Origin: Donghicola sp041224595
GTDB lineage: Bacteria; Pseudomonadota; Alphaproteobacteria; Rhodobacterales; Rhodobacteraceae
NCBI RefSeq assembly: GCF_041224595.1
Contig: NZ_JBGFGN010000061.1
Location: 1-17,777 of the forward strand
Length of the DNA stretch: 17,777 nt
Direction: 5' to 3'
Shown piece by piece: positions 8,141 through 15,413 of this stretch (position 1 is the stretch's first letter; each line of letters begins with the position of its first letter). A program made the translations under genes and the position numbers. The notes below the pieces were generated by a model. That model did no database searches. It saw nothing but the letters and a program-made list of their open reading frames with translations, and had not been told where the DNA came from.

Positions 8141-10081
8141 TTAGCCAAGCTGAAGCTCGTCAGCGGATGCAGCGATATTATCGATCGCGATGGACAGCTC
8201 TTCTGCGCCCTTGCCTTGCTCGGTCGCGGCAATCGAAGCTTGGTTGGCCGCAGTTTGCGCCTCTTCGGCGGCCGCAGCGATCTGTTCCATGCCCTGCTTT
8301 GCGGTCGACACAGCCTCGAGGATTTCGTCGGCGGAATTGACGATATCTTGGTTGCCGTCGAGAACGATTTTCATATCACGTGCGACGGTTTCCAACAAAG
8401 ACGTGGTTGCCTTGGCCCGCTCGACTTCCATCAGGGCTGTCTCGGCGGTCTCTGTCAGGTCGGTACGCACAATCGCGATCTGGTCCTGAATACCTTTGAC
8501 CATGTCTTTGATTTCGTCCGCGTTCTTCTGCGCGTCCTCGGCAAGGTTCTGGATGTCTGTCGACACGACAGCAAACCCCTTGCCATATTCACCAGCGCGC
8601 GCCGCTTCGACGGCACCGTTTACCGCGAGCATATTGGTCTGGATCGCCACGTTCGCGATCGCATCCACGATTTTGTCGATGCGGCGGCTGACAACATCCA
8701 GTTCCTGAATTTCGGAAACCGAACGCTGCCCTGCGGTCATGGCTTCGCCCACACCATTGATGATGTTCTCAATGGCCGTCCTGTTCTCGATCAGCAGGTC
8801 ACTGATCAGCCCACCTTTTTCGAGCGCCAGACCTGCGTTCTCTTTGGAAAGCTTGGAGTTGCTTTCGATCTGGGTGATGCCGGCAACGCCCTCTTCTACA
8901 GCGGATGCCTGTAGGGTTGCCGTGTCCAGGATCTGGGAAATCGCTGTGGCAATTTCGGTGCTGGCGCGGTTCAGTTCTTCGATGGTCGCCGCCAGTTCTT
9001 CTGAGGCAGCCGCCATTTCTTCTGACGCTTTGGTGATGTCGCTGGCAGTGCTCAGTTCTTCGGCAATCTCGACCAATTCTGTGGCCGCGCGCTCTGCCTC
9101 GGACAGGGCCTGGTTCTGCGTTTCAACCGTCTTGGACGCCTGATCTGCGCCCGCCGACTGTTCTTCGGCTGCGGCGGCAATCTGCTCGGCACCTTTTAGG
9201 GCTTGCTCAGCGGCAGCGCCCATTTCGTTCGCGTTACGAGAGAGAATTTCTGCGCCGCCCGTGATCGCCGTCATATCCTCTCGGATTTTTTCAAGGTTCG
9301 AGGTCACGGAACGGCACTTCTCGACCTCTTCGGCTGCGGTGTTGGCAGCGGCATCGACGTTCCCGGACAGAACGCTGGCCTTTTCTTGGATGTTCCGGAC
9401 CAGCCCATCGATGTCGGTCGCGTTGCGCTCTGACGCTTCGGCCAATTTGCGGACGGTATCTGCAACGACTGCAAATCCTTTGCCGTGTTTGCCAGCCCGC
9501 GCAGCTTCAATCGCAGCATTCAGGGCCAACAAGTTGGTCTGGTCGGCAATGCGGATCACCTGATTGACCGCTTCGATAACGCTTTGGGCCTGGTTCTCGA
9601 GGTCCTGCATCAGCTTGACCGAAGCGAACTGGCTCTTTGCGCTCTGATCGACACTGTTGATCAGGTTTTTCACGCCCTTGTCTGTCTCGACGAGCAGCGT
9701 TTGCAGTTTCTCGGTGACTTCTAGCGAACTTTTGGCGGCTTCGGCCTGCAGACCAACGCGGCGGTTGACTTGCGTCATCGATGCTGCACTTTCCTCGCTC
9801 GCGGATGCTGCCTCGACGGCGCCTTTCGCGATCTGAGACATCGCTCCGGAAAGCTGCTGCGTTGCGGCGCTGGACTCTTGAACTCCGGCGCTCAACTCTG
9901 CACATGCTGCGGCGATCGCATCTGCAGTTTGCTTTCGCTTGGCCACAGTGCGCGCGCGCTGACGCTTCTGGTCAACAGCACCAGTTGCAGGTTTCGAACG
10001 AGTGGTCGGAGTATCATCGGACCCCGAAGCTCCTGCTGAACGAGGTGCCGAGGTTCCAGATTTTTGCTTCACAAGCGCCAT
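8141..10081 (-). CDS. Soluble chemoreceptor with two tandem signalling hairpins
   Basis: A predicted 646-residue protein without membrane segments. ATG 10081 is chosen over ATG 10171 because AGGGGA lies about eight bases upstream and the extra 30 residues look non-coding. After a basic, Ser/Thr-rich tail (1-50) come two complete receptor signalling modules (about 52-345 and 352-645). Tips: QTNLLALNAAIEAARAGKHG (181-200) with KGFAVVADTVRKLA, and QTNMLAVNGAVEAARAGEYG (481-500) with KGFAVVSTDIQNLA, which lacks the usual arginine. The halves align at an offset of exactly 300 residues without a gap. E-E pairs in methylation-site context occur at 96-97, 306-307, 361-362, 396-397 and 606-607. No ligand-binding domain is evident. 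It is the first gene of the che operon. Confidence 0.93.
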   Translation of the reverse strand: MALVKQKSGTSAPRSAGASGSDDTPTTRSKPATGAVDQKRQRARTVAKRKQTADAIAAACAELSAGVQESSAATQQLSGAMSQIAKGAVEAASASEESAASMTQVNRRVGLQAEAAKSSLEVTEKLQTLLVETDKGVKNLINSVDQSAKSQFASVKLMQDLENQAQSVIEAVNQVIRIADQTNLLALNAAIEAARAGKHGKGFAVVADTVRKLAEASERNATDIDGLVRNIQEKASVLSGNVDAAANTAAEEVEKCRSVTSNLEKIREDMTAITGGAEILSRNANEMGAAAEQALKGAEQIAAAAEEQSAGADQASKTVETQNQALSEAERAATELVEIAEELSTASDITKASEEMAAASEELAATIEELNRASTEIATAISQILDTATLQASAVEEGVAGITQIESNSKLSKENAGLALEKGGLISDLLIENRTAIENIINGVGEAMTAGQRSVSEIQELDVVSRRIDKIVDAIANVAIQTNMLAVNGAVEAARAGEYGKGFAVVSTDIQNLAEDAQKNADEIKDMVKGIQDQIAIVRTDLTETAETALMEVERAKATTSLLETVARDMKIVLDGNQDIVNSADEILEAVSTAKQGMEQIAAAAEEAQTAANQASIAATEQGKGAEELSIAIDNIAASADELQLG

Positions 10082-10238
10082 AAGTGTATCCCCTGGATGA
10101 CGTAAACGGAAAGAGGTGGCGCCGTGTTTGGTCTTATCACCTGTCAGCAGATTCAACGCCAGAGGATGCAATTAGTTAATAAATCCTTCTGAAAGATCGC
10201 AGTGAAATTCGATAACGGGCAAGTTTCTGAAGTATTAA

Positions 10239-10267
10239 CCCCTGAGGGGCATCCATACCTTGGTATG
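10239..10267. promoter_or_regulatory. Two adjacent short inverted repeats
   Basis: CCCCTGAGGGG (10239-10249) and CATACC-tt-GGTATG (10254-10267) stand four bases apart in the che upstream region. Both are perfect dyads. They could be an operator pair or a 5' leader hairpin of the che transcript. No matching regulator is known to me. Confidence 0.35.
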
Positions 10268-10300
10268 CGCAATCATGAATTCGAGCCAAGCGGTCAAAAA

Positions 10301-10324
10301 CAATAATTATTGCAAGAGCTTGCA
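10301..10324. promoter_or_regulatory. Overlapping perfect palindromes
   Basis: CAATAATTATTG (10301-10312) is a perfect 12-bp palindrome. It overlaps by two bases TGCAAG-AG-CTTGCA (10311-10324), whose 6-bp arms are perfect. Together they form a 24-bp block of dyad symmetry about 220 bp upstream of the che operon start, suitable for a dimeric regulator. The function is inferred from symmetry and location only. Confidence 0.4.
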
Positions 10325-10506
10325 GCACCTTTCTCCTGCAGAAACTAGAATTTCTTATTGTACACCAATTAATTGCGATTAAGGCAGCAGGAATCCGGAA
10401 TAGAAATTCAATCAGGCCCAGTGCCTGAGACTTCACTCTAAAAACGAATTCTGTTTTCCATATGTGAATTGAGGTTTTTCAACTGAGGTCTCGCTCTAAA
10501 ACATGC

Positions 10507-10524
10507 TAAAATCGCAAAGGCGAT
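10507..10524 (-). terminator. Weak intrinsic terminator after the AraC-type gene
   Basis: On the minus strand ATCGC-CTTT-GCGAT (10511-10524) forms a 5-bp stem with a 4-base loop and is followed by TTTAGC. It lies about 10 bases after the regulator stop codon. The stem is short and the T-run brief, so it may be partial, but it would separate the regulator from the che operon. Confidence 0.4.
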
Positions 10525-10534
10525 CAGAACACCC

Positions 10535-11551
10535 TTAGGCTTCTGCGCCCTTGCGACGTCCTTCGCGCCATTTCGAAGGGGACCGCCCCGTCACTCGCGA
10601 AAACTCGCGATTGAAATTCGACTTGCTGGCAAAGCCGGAAAGCATCGAGATCGCAAGGACCGTATCGCCCGTGGTTTCTAACAGATGGCAGGCATCCTTG
10701 ATCCTAAACTCATTGACGAACTGCGACACGCTTTGACCGCGATGGCGATTGATCGCGTTGGACACCCGCCGATCAGGCAGGGCCAAACGGCGCGCCAACC
10801 TGCGCAAGGTCAGTTCTTCGTCGCGATGCAACGCCTCTGTGGTGAACAGCCCTTCGATGCGTGCGATGATCTGGGCATCTTCGTCCGTCGACGTTTCCAC
10901 CTGTACAGGCTCTGATATGGCACTGTCTGTTTCTGTCGCCCGACCTGTGGTCGCGCATAAACCAATCACCAGCACTGACAAAGATTGCGCGACTCCGACC
11001 AGCAGCGGCACATGCCGCCCACCCTGCCAGATAAAGTCTGCCACGATCGCCGCATCAATCATCCCCGATGCTATCAATGCAGCCGCCGTCAACATCATGG
11101 CCCGCGTGATCCTGCTTGCATCCCCAAGCGGCGACAGGACCAATCTATCTTGCCCACGCGCACCATAGCGTAGCAAAGCAAAGCCAAAAGCGAGATATGT
11201 CAGCATGATCAACCCGTCCGCCAAATCGGGCGCAATCGCCGTGACGCACCACACCGCGCAGACCACCGCCAGCGGCCATATGTCTCGACCCCGGAGTTGC
11301 CTCGACAGACTGCGATAGGCAAGGAAGACGACCACTGGTGGGAGCGGCGCAAGAAACGCACTGGGCCAACGCGCCCAATCCAGGCCGTACCCCCAGCGCA
11401 AGGTCACCAACAAGGACTGCAGTGCCAGCAGTATGATGACCCCGAGAAACAGTTGATGCGGGCGTTGGTGCAGGTCTTGGGTCCGCACGAACCAAAGGCA
11501 GGCCAGACACAGCAGAAAACAGGCAAAAAGAGGAAGCGGAACAAAGATCAT
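10535..11551 (-). CDS. Membrane-embedded AraC-family transcriptional regulator
   Basis: A 338-residue protein. Residues 1-200 are hydrophobic, with about seven possible membrane helices (near 4-22, 33-51, 66-79, 92-107, 111-128, 149-168 and 181-200). A polar linker leads to an AraC/XylS DNA-binding domain (about 228-338) with a first helix-turn-helix around LTLRRLARRLALPDRRVSNAI and a second around LAISMLSGFASKSNFNREFS, followed by GRSPSKWR. Such proteins sense a signal in or across the membrane and bind DNA from there. There is no clear ribosome binding site before ATG 11551. It faces the hydrolase gene divergently across 136 bp, so the likely target is that shared promoter. The che operon lies downstream but behind a terminator-like hairpin. 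Confidence 0.9.
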   Translation of the reverse strand: MIFVPLPLFACFLLCLACLWFVRTQDLHQRPHQLFLGVIILLALQSLLVTLRWGYGLDWARWPSAFLAPLPPVVVFLAYRSLSRQLRGRDIWPLAVVCAVWCVTAIAPDLADGLIMLTYLAFGFALLRYGARGQDRLVLSPLGDASRITRAMMLTAAALIASGMIDAAIVADFIWQGGRHVPLLVGVAQSLSVLVIGLCATTGRATETDSAISEPVQVETSTDEDAQIIARIEGLFTTEALHRDEELTLRRLARRLALPDRRVSNAINRHRGQSVSQFVNEFRIKDACHLLETTGDTVLAISMLSGFASKSNFNREFSRVTGRSPSKWREGRRKGAEA

Positions 11552-11587
11552 TGGAAATAGCTTTAGGTCTCAATGACCTGACCCTAT

Positions 11588-11620
11588 CCTGAAACGCGAT
11601 CTGGCACGACCTAAAACGCG
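11588..11620. promoter_or_regulatory. Direct repeat, probable AraC-type operator
   Basis: CCTGAAACGCG (11588-11598) and CCTAAAACGCG (11610-11620) differ at one of 11 bases and are spaced 22 bp start to start, about two helical turns. This matches how AraC-family proteins bind direct half-sites on one face of DNA. An inverted TTTAGGTC (11562-11569) and GACCTAAA (11608-11615) overlap the same block. The proximal repeat covers the -35 position of the hydrolase promoter proposed at 11637-11642. The repeat is seen; the regulator match is inferred from position. Confidence 0.55.
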
Positions 11621-11636
11621 TTCGAGGACGCTTTGG

Positions 11637-11642
11637 TAGGAT
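11637..11642 (+). promoter_or_regulatory. Possible -10 box of the hydrolase gene
   Basis: TAGGAT matches four of six bases of the sigma-70 -10 consensus and lies about 45 bases before the ATG. At 17-bp spacing the -35 position (11614-11619) falls within the proximal direct repeat and is a poor consensus, as expected for a promoter needing an activator that overlaps -35. Confidence 0.3.
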
Positions 11643-11687
11643 CATTCGGGCAAAACCGTCACAAATTTCAAACGACGGAGAGCCACC

Positions 11688-12779
11688 ATGCCACGCTTCA
11701 CCACCCTTTTGAGAACCAGCGGCTACGCTATTGCACTCGGGCTTGTGACTTGGGCCGGATACGAACTGACCCGCCCTGCCTACACCGGGTCTTCAGGTAT
11801 TAAATATGGCACAGCACTTGCGCCGGTTCGCGACCAAAATCTCGATTTTCACATCTGGTACCCTGCGACTTCTGGCGGCAAAGCGGTCACCGTTGGCGGA
11901 AATGGCGTATTCTATGGCACCCCTGCGGGACGTCGCGCGCCCCACCAGAACGGCAGATTTCCGACGATCATCATGTCACACGGCGCTGGCGGTAATGCCG
12001 GGCAGTTTGGATGGATCGCTTCGAAACTGGCCGAAGCCGGCTTTGTCGTTTTGCTGCCGAACCATCCCGGGACGACTTCGGGTAATGCGTCAGCCGAGGC
12101 CGCAGTTCGGGTATGGGAGCGACCCGCAGATCTGACCGCGGTGCTGGATGAAGCGGTAAACAACCCGGCGGATTACCCTTATGTCGATCCACAGCGGATC
12201 GGAGTGCTCGGGTTCTCTGCCGGGGGATACACCGCATTGGCCGTTTCCGGCGCGCGGGTTGATCCTGAAAAACTACAGCGTTTTTGTGACGGGTCAGATC
12301 ACGGTATGTCGGACTGCGCCTTTCTAGCGCGCTACGGGATCGATCTGCACCAGATGGACCTCTCTCCCGCCGCTCAGGATTTGCGCGACCCTCGGATCAG
12401 CGCGGCAGTCGTTATCGATCCGGGAATTGCGAGCACCCTAACGTCTAAGAGCCTGTCCAAGATCGATATCCCCGTCAGCCTGATCAATCTAGGTGACGAA
12501 TCCATCGTCCCCGAAGGCGTCCACGCCCGCAAGATTGCACAGACCATCCCGACCGCCCGATACGACACCATTCCCGACGCCTTGCACTTTAGCTTTTTGG
12601 CAGAGTGCAAACCGGCGGGCGCGTCGATCCTCGAAAGGGAAGGAGAACCGGATCCCTTGTGTTCAGACGCCGGGGGACGCGATCGCGGCGCCCTTCACGC
12701 TGAGCTGGCTGGCAGGATCATCGCCGCATTTCGCAGGGATTTGGTCGGCATCGACTTAGCGGGCGCTGCGATTCACTAG
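11688..12779 (+). CDS. Exported or membrane-anchored dienelactone hydrolase-like alpha/beta hydrolase
   Basis: A 363-residue hydrolase. Residues 10-27 form a hydrophobic N-terminal segment after basic residues, a signal peptide or membrane anchor, so the enzyme probably acts in the periplasm. The oxyanion region SHGAGG is followed by nucleophile S177 in GFSAGG; likely triad partners are D270 in NLGDES and H300 in DALHF. The overall pattern fits the predicted dienelactone hydrolase / platelet-activating-factor acetylhydrolase-like group, which cleaves esters or lactones. Cysteines near the C-terminus (in AECKP and LCSD) could form a disulfide in the periplasm. GGAGAG lies about seven bases before the ATG. 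The substrate cannot be named. The divergent AraC-type gene is its probable regulator. Confidence 0.85.
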   Translation: MPRFTTLLRTSGYAIALGLVTWAGYELTRPAYTGSSGIKYGTALAPVRDQNLDFHIWYPATSGGKAVTVGGNGVFYGTPAGRRAPHQNGRFPTIIMSHGAGGNAGQFGWIASKLAEAGFVVLLPNHPGTTSGNASAEAAVRVWERPADLTAVLDEAVNNPADYPYVDPQRIGVLGFSAGGYTALAVSGARVDPEKLQRFCDGSDHGMSDCAFLARYGIDLHQMDLSPAAQDLRDPRISAAVVIDPGIASTLTSKSLSKIDIPVSLINLGDESIVPEGVHARKIAQTIPTARYDTIPDALHFSFLAECKPAGASILEREGEPDPLCSDAGGRDRGALHAELAGRIIAAFRRDLVGIDLAGAAIH

Positions 12780-12785
12780 GCTGAA

Positions 12786-12802
12786 CCTCTGCGCTTCAGA
12801 GG
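12786..12802. terminator. Short hairpin after the hydrolase gene
   Basis: CCTCTG (12786-12791) and CAGAGG (12797-12802) form a 6-bp stem with a 5-base loop, starting seven bases after the hydrolase stop. No T-run follows, so it is a weak terminator at best, or an RNA-stabilising end. It separates the hydrolase from the next operon. Confidence 0.3.
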
Positions 12803-12818
12803 GTGTCAGTAACGCGCA

Positions 12819-12847
12819 TTGACTTGGCTTGGGTTGTGGAGTTCGAT
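12819..12847 (+). promoter_or_regulatory. Possible promoter of the acyl-CoA operon
   Basis: TTGACT (12819-12824) matches five of six bases of the -35 consensus and is followed at 17 bp by TTCGAT (12842-12847), a poor -10 with three of six matches. A transcript starting near 12854 would have a short leader before the ribosome binding site at 12865. The call is position-supported but weak in sequence. Confidence 0.3.
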
Positions 12848-12883
12848 TTCCTTCACGTCGTCTCGGAGGAGGAGTTGAGACCG

Positions 12884-12973
12884 ATGCACACCCCAAGTTT
12901 ACCCCACTGCAGCAGCTGCGGGGCCTGTCGATTTGCGGCGCTGACACCACACGCATGGCAGGCGCTCAGATGA
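12884..12973 (+). CDS. 29-residue Cys-rich small protein or leader peptide
   Basis: ATG 12884 opens a 29-codon frame ending at TGA 12971-12973. A very strong ribosome binding site, GGAGGAGGAG (12865-12874), lies nine bases upstream; it is the best one in the plus-strand cluster and no other start uses it. The product contains HCSSCGAC (residues 8-15), with three cysteines and one histidine spaced as a possible metal or redox site, and ends in AWQALR. Its stop overlaps the start of the crotonase gene as ATGA, so ribosomes finishing it would restart there. It may be a functional microprotein or a leader peptide whose translation (three Cys codons in seven) controls the downstream genes. I do not recognise a family. 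Confidence 0.55.
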   Translation: MHTPSLPHCSSCGACRFAALTPHAWQALR

Positions 12974-13764
12974 CGGATATATTGCTGACAGCGTTGGATA
13001 CCGATGGCGTCCTGCGTCTGACGATGAACACGCCCGCCAAACGAAACGCCTTGTCCGAGGACATGCTGGTCGCCCTGTCGACAGCCTTGGGCAAAGCCTC
13101 GAATGACCCTGCAACCCGCGTCATTGTGCTGGCAGCGCATGGGCCAGCCTTTTGCGCAGGTCACGACCTGAAAGAATTGACCGCCGCACGCACCGCCCCC
13201 GATCGCGGCAGAGAGGTGTTCGCGCGGATCATGACGCTCTGTTCGACTGTTATGCAACAGATCGTCAACTGCCCGAAACCTGTGATTGCCGAAGTGGGTG
13301 GCATCGCCACGGCGGCGGGCTGCCAACTGGTGGCCAGTTGCGATCTTGCTGTCGCGTCGCACACCGCAACGTTCAGCACGCCTGGGGTGCATATCGGGCT
13401 CTTCTGCTCGACCCCCATGGTCGCGCTCTCGCGGAACCTGTCAAACAAGCACGCGATGGAAATGCTCTTGACCGGCGATATGGTGCCAGCCGCCCGCGCG
13501 GCAGAGATTGGCTTGGTCAACCACACGGTGCCAGCGGATACATTGACAGACAACACGTTGGGTTTGGCACGAAAAATCGCCAGCAAATCCAGCATGACCT
13601 TGGCCACGGGCAAAAAGGCGTTCTACGCACAGCGCGACATGCCCCTAGCTGACGCCTACGCCCACGCGGCCCAAGTCATGGTCGAGAACATGCTCGCCCG
13701 CGACGCAGAAGAAGGCATTCAGGCCTTTATCGAAAAGCGCGCTCCACATTGGCAGGACAAGTAA
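12970..13764 (+). CDS. ECHDC3-like enoyl-CoA hydratase/isomerase family protein lacking catalytic Glu residues
   Basis: A 264-residue crotonase-fold protein. ATG 12970 is chosen because it overlaps the small ORF stop; ATG 12955 is an alternative and the open frame extends to 12829. Oxyanion-hole elements are present: AFCAGHDLKEL (60-70) and GGIATAAGCQL (110-120). The first catalytic Glu of hydratases, in the usual GGGCELA, is Q119, and the second, in the usual PEIxLG, is G139 in STPGVHIGLFCSTP. That STPGVxxGLFCSTP pattern is typical, to my knowledge, of the ECHDC3-type subgroup. Classical hydration is therefore unlikely; thioester binding or a different reaction is more plausible. It is followed four bases later by an acyl-CoA synthetase, so both probably act on the same acyl-CoA. 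Confidence 0.9.
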   Translation: MTDILLTALDTDGVLRLTMNTPAKRNALSEDMLVALSTALGKASNDPATRVIVLAAHGPAFCAGHDLKELTAARTAPDRGREVFARIMTLCSTVMQQIVNCPKPVIAEVGGIATAAGCQLVASCDLAVASHTATFSTPGVHIGLFCSTPMVALSRNLSNKHAMEMLLTGDMVPAARAAEIGLVNHTVPADTLTDNTLGLARKIASKSSMTLATGKKAFYAQRDMPLADAYAHAAQVMVENMLARDAEEGIQAFIEKRAPHWQDK

Positions 13765-13768
13765 TCAT

Positions 13769-15406
13769 ATGACGAACCTTTATAACGACGGTCTCAACCG
13801 CAATCCGGCAAACCACCAACCGCTCACGCCTCTGCAATTTCTGGAACGCGCGGCAACGGTTTTCCCCAACCACACCGCCATCGTTCATGGGGCCTTGCGG
13901 CGCAATTATGCAGACTTCTACACCCGCGCTCGGCAACTGGCCTCTGTCCTCAGTCAAAACGGTATTTCCCGAGGTGACACAGTCTCTGCACTCCTGCCAA
14001 ATACCCCTGCCATGCTGGAATGCCACTACGGGGTGCCCATGTGCGGGGGCGTTCTACATTCGATCAACACCCGCCTCGACGCGGCCATCATTGCATTCCA
14101 GCTTGATCACGCGATGACCAAGGTTGTGATCGTAGATCGCGAGTTCATGCCCCTGCTGCAAGAGGCGCTGGCTCTGGCCACGGTCACGCCTATCGTCGTT
14201 CAGTCCGATGACCCCGAGTTCGACGGCGCCCCCACCAAGACGGATGCCATCGACTACGAGGTTTTTGTCGCAGAGGGCGATCCGAATTTCGCTTGGCTCA
14301 TGCCCGAAGATGAGTGGGACGCCATCGCGATCAATTACACATCGGGCACCACTGGTGATCCCAAGGGTGTCGTTTACCACCACCGCGGCGCCTATCTGCT
14401 GGCGCAGGGCAATGCCCTTACCACCTCGATGGGCAAGCACTCGGTCTATCTGTGGACCCTGCCAATGTTTCACTGCAACGGCTGGTGTTTCCCTTGGACG
14501 CTTTCAGCCATTGTGGGCACGCATGTCTGCCTGCGCCAAGTGCGCGCCGAACCGATCTGGAATGCCCTCGCCGACGAAGGAGTGACGCACCTATGCGGGG
14601 CCCCTATCGTGATGTCCCTGCTGATTTCAGCCCCAGCCGAGGAAAAGCGGACGCTCGACACGACAGTGCAGTTCTTTACGGCAGCAGCCCCACCGCCGGA
14701 AAAGCTGCTCGCTGACATGCGGGCTGCGGGGTTCGATGTGACCCACCTGTATGGATTGACTGAAACCTACGGTCCTTCGGTCGTGAACGATTGGCACAGC
14801 GATTGGTCAGCCCTGCCCGCGTCCGAACAAGCTTCGCTGAAATCACGTCAAGGCGTCCGCTACCTACCGTTGGAAAATCTAGATGTGCTGGACCCCGAAA
14901 CCATGCAGCCCGTCCCACGCGACGGCGAAACAATGGGCGAAGTCATGTTCCGGGGCAACGTCGTGATGAAGGGCTACTTCCGCAATCCCGAAGGCACGGC
15001 CAAAGCCTTTGAAGGGGGGTGGTTCCACTCCGGTGATCTTGGGGTCGTGCATCCAGACGGCTACATCCAGCTCAAGGACCGCTCCAAAGACATCATCATT
15101 TCGGGCGGCGAAAATATCTCGTCCATTGAGGTCGAAGAAGTGCTGTATCGTCATGACGCAGTCGCGGTCGCGGCAGTCGTGGCCATGCCCCACGAGAAAT
15201 GGGGAGAAACACCCTGCGCCTTTGTGGAACTGACCCAAGGGTCTGACGCATCCGCCGAGACGCTCAAAGGCTGGTGCCGCGATCACCTTGCTCACTACAA
15301 AGTGCCCGGAAAATTTGTCTTCACAGAGATCCCGCGCACCTCGACCGGCAAAATCCAGAAGTTCGTGCTCCGAGACCAAGCCAAGGCTTTGGCAAAAGCC
15401 GAGTAA
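13769..15406 (+). CDS. AMP-forming acyl-CoA synthetase
   Basis: A 545-residue adenylate-forming enzyme that activates a carboxylic acid with ATP and joins it to coenzyme A. Motifs in order: P-loop YTSGTTGDPKG (190-200), the substrate-pocket segment MFHCNGW, HLYGLTETYGP, FHSGDLG, the hinge and A8 region KDRSKDIIISGGENISSIEVE, and the catalytic lysine K528 in STGKIQK. Length is typical. It resembles the short/medium-chain acid ligases annotated as acyl-CoA synthetases in Rhodobacterales and the plant AAE group; the substrate is not determinable. Four bases separate its ATG from the crotonase stop, and the ribosome binding site (AGGACAAG) is distant, so translation is likely coupled. A link to DMSP degradation was considered but is not supported by recognisable motifs. 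Confidence 0.93.
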   Translation: MTNLYNDGLNRNPANHQPLTPLQFLERAATVFPNHTAIVHGALRRNYADFYTRARQLASVLSQNGISRGDTVSALLPNTPAMLECHYGVPMCGGVLHSINTRLDAAIIAFQLDHAMTKVVIVDREFMPLLQEALALATVTPIVVQSDDPEFDGAPTKTDAIDYEVFVAEGDPNFAWLMPEDEWDAIAINYTSGTTGDPKGVVYHHRGAYLLAQGNALTTSMGKHSVYLWTLPMFHCNGWCFPWTLSAIVGTHVCLRQVRAEPIWNALADEGVTHLCGAPIVMSLLISAPAEEKRTLDTTVQFFTAAAPPPEKLLADMRAAGFDVTHLYGLTETYGPSVVNDWHSDWSALPASEQASLKSRQGVRYLPLENLDVLDPETMQPVPRDGETMGEVMFRGNVVMKGYFRNPEGTAKAFEGGWFHSGDLGVVHPDGYIQLKDRSKDIIISGGENISSIEVEEVLYRHDAVAVAAVVAMPHEKWGETPCAFVELTQGSDASAETLKGWCRDHLAHYKVPGKFVFTEIPRTSTGKIQKFVLRDQAKALAKAE

Positions 15407-15413
15407 CACAGCA

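Larger units (their letters stand above)
10082..10534 (-). promoter_or_regulatory. AT-rich upstream region of the che operon
   Basis: This roughly 450-bp stretch between the regulator stop and the first che gene holds no credible gene; one open frame on the minus strand (10176-10436) has AT-rich codons unlike its neighbours. Base composition is clearly lower in GC than the flanking genes. It contains the palindromes listed separately. A possible minus-strand -35 box TTGACC lies at 10292-10297, but no good -10 box follows at 17 bases. The che operon promoter most likely lies here, because the next gene is separated by a terminator-like hairpin. No sigma-54 site was recognised. Confidence 0.45.

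Noticed and set aside
10369..10382. TTAA-N6-TTAA as a CtrA binding site
   Set aside because: The full CtrA consensus needs a 7-base spacer; six bases shifts the half-sites, so the match is not convincing.
10176..10436. 86-codon minus-strand ORF in the che upstream region
   Set aside because: AT-rich codons, no ribosome binding site and no recognisable product; it overlaps the palindromes.
12829..12969. Longer N-terminus of the crotonase from the upstream in-frame start at 12829
   Set aside because: Crotonases begin close to the ATG at 12970; the extra residues are not crotonase-like, and the ATGA overlap with the small ORF supports the shorter form.
12970..15406. DMSP demethylation genes (DmdB/DmdD-like) in the acyl-CoA operon
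   Set aside because: The ligase N-terminus does not resemble what I recall of DmdB, and the crotonase lacks the catalytic glutamates expected for a DmdD-type hydratase.
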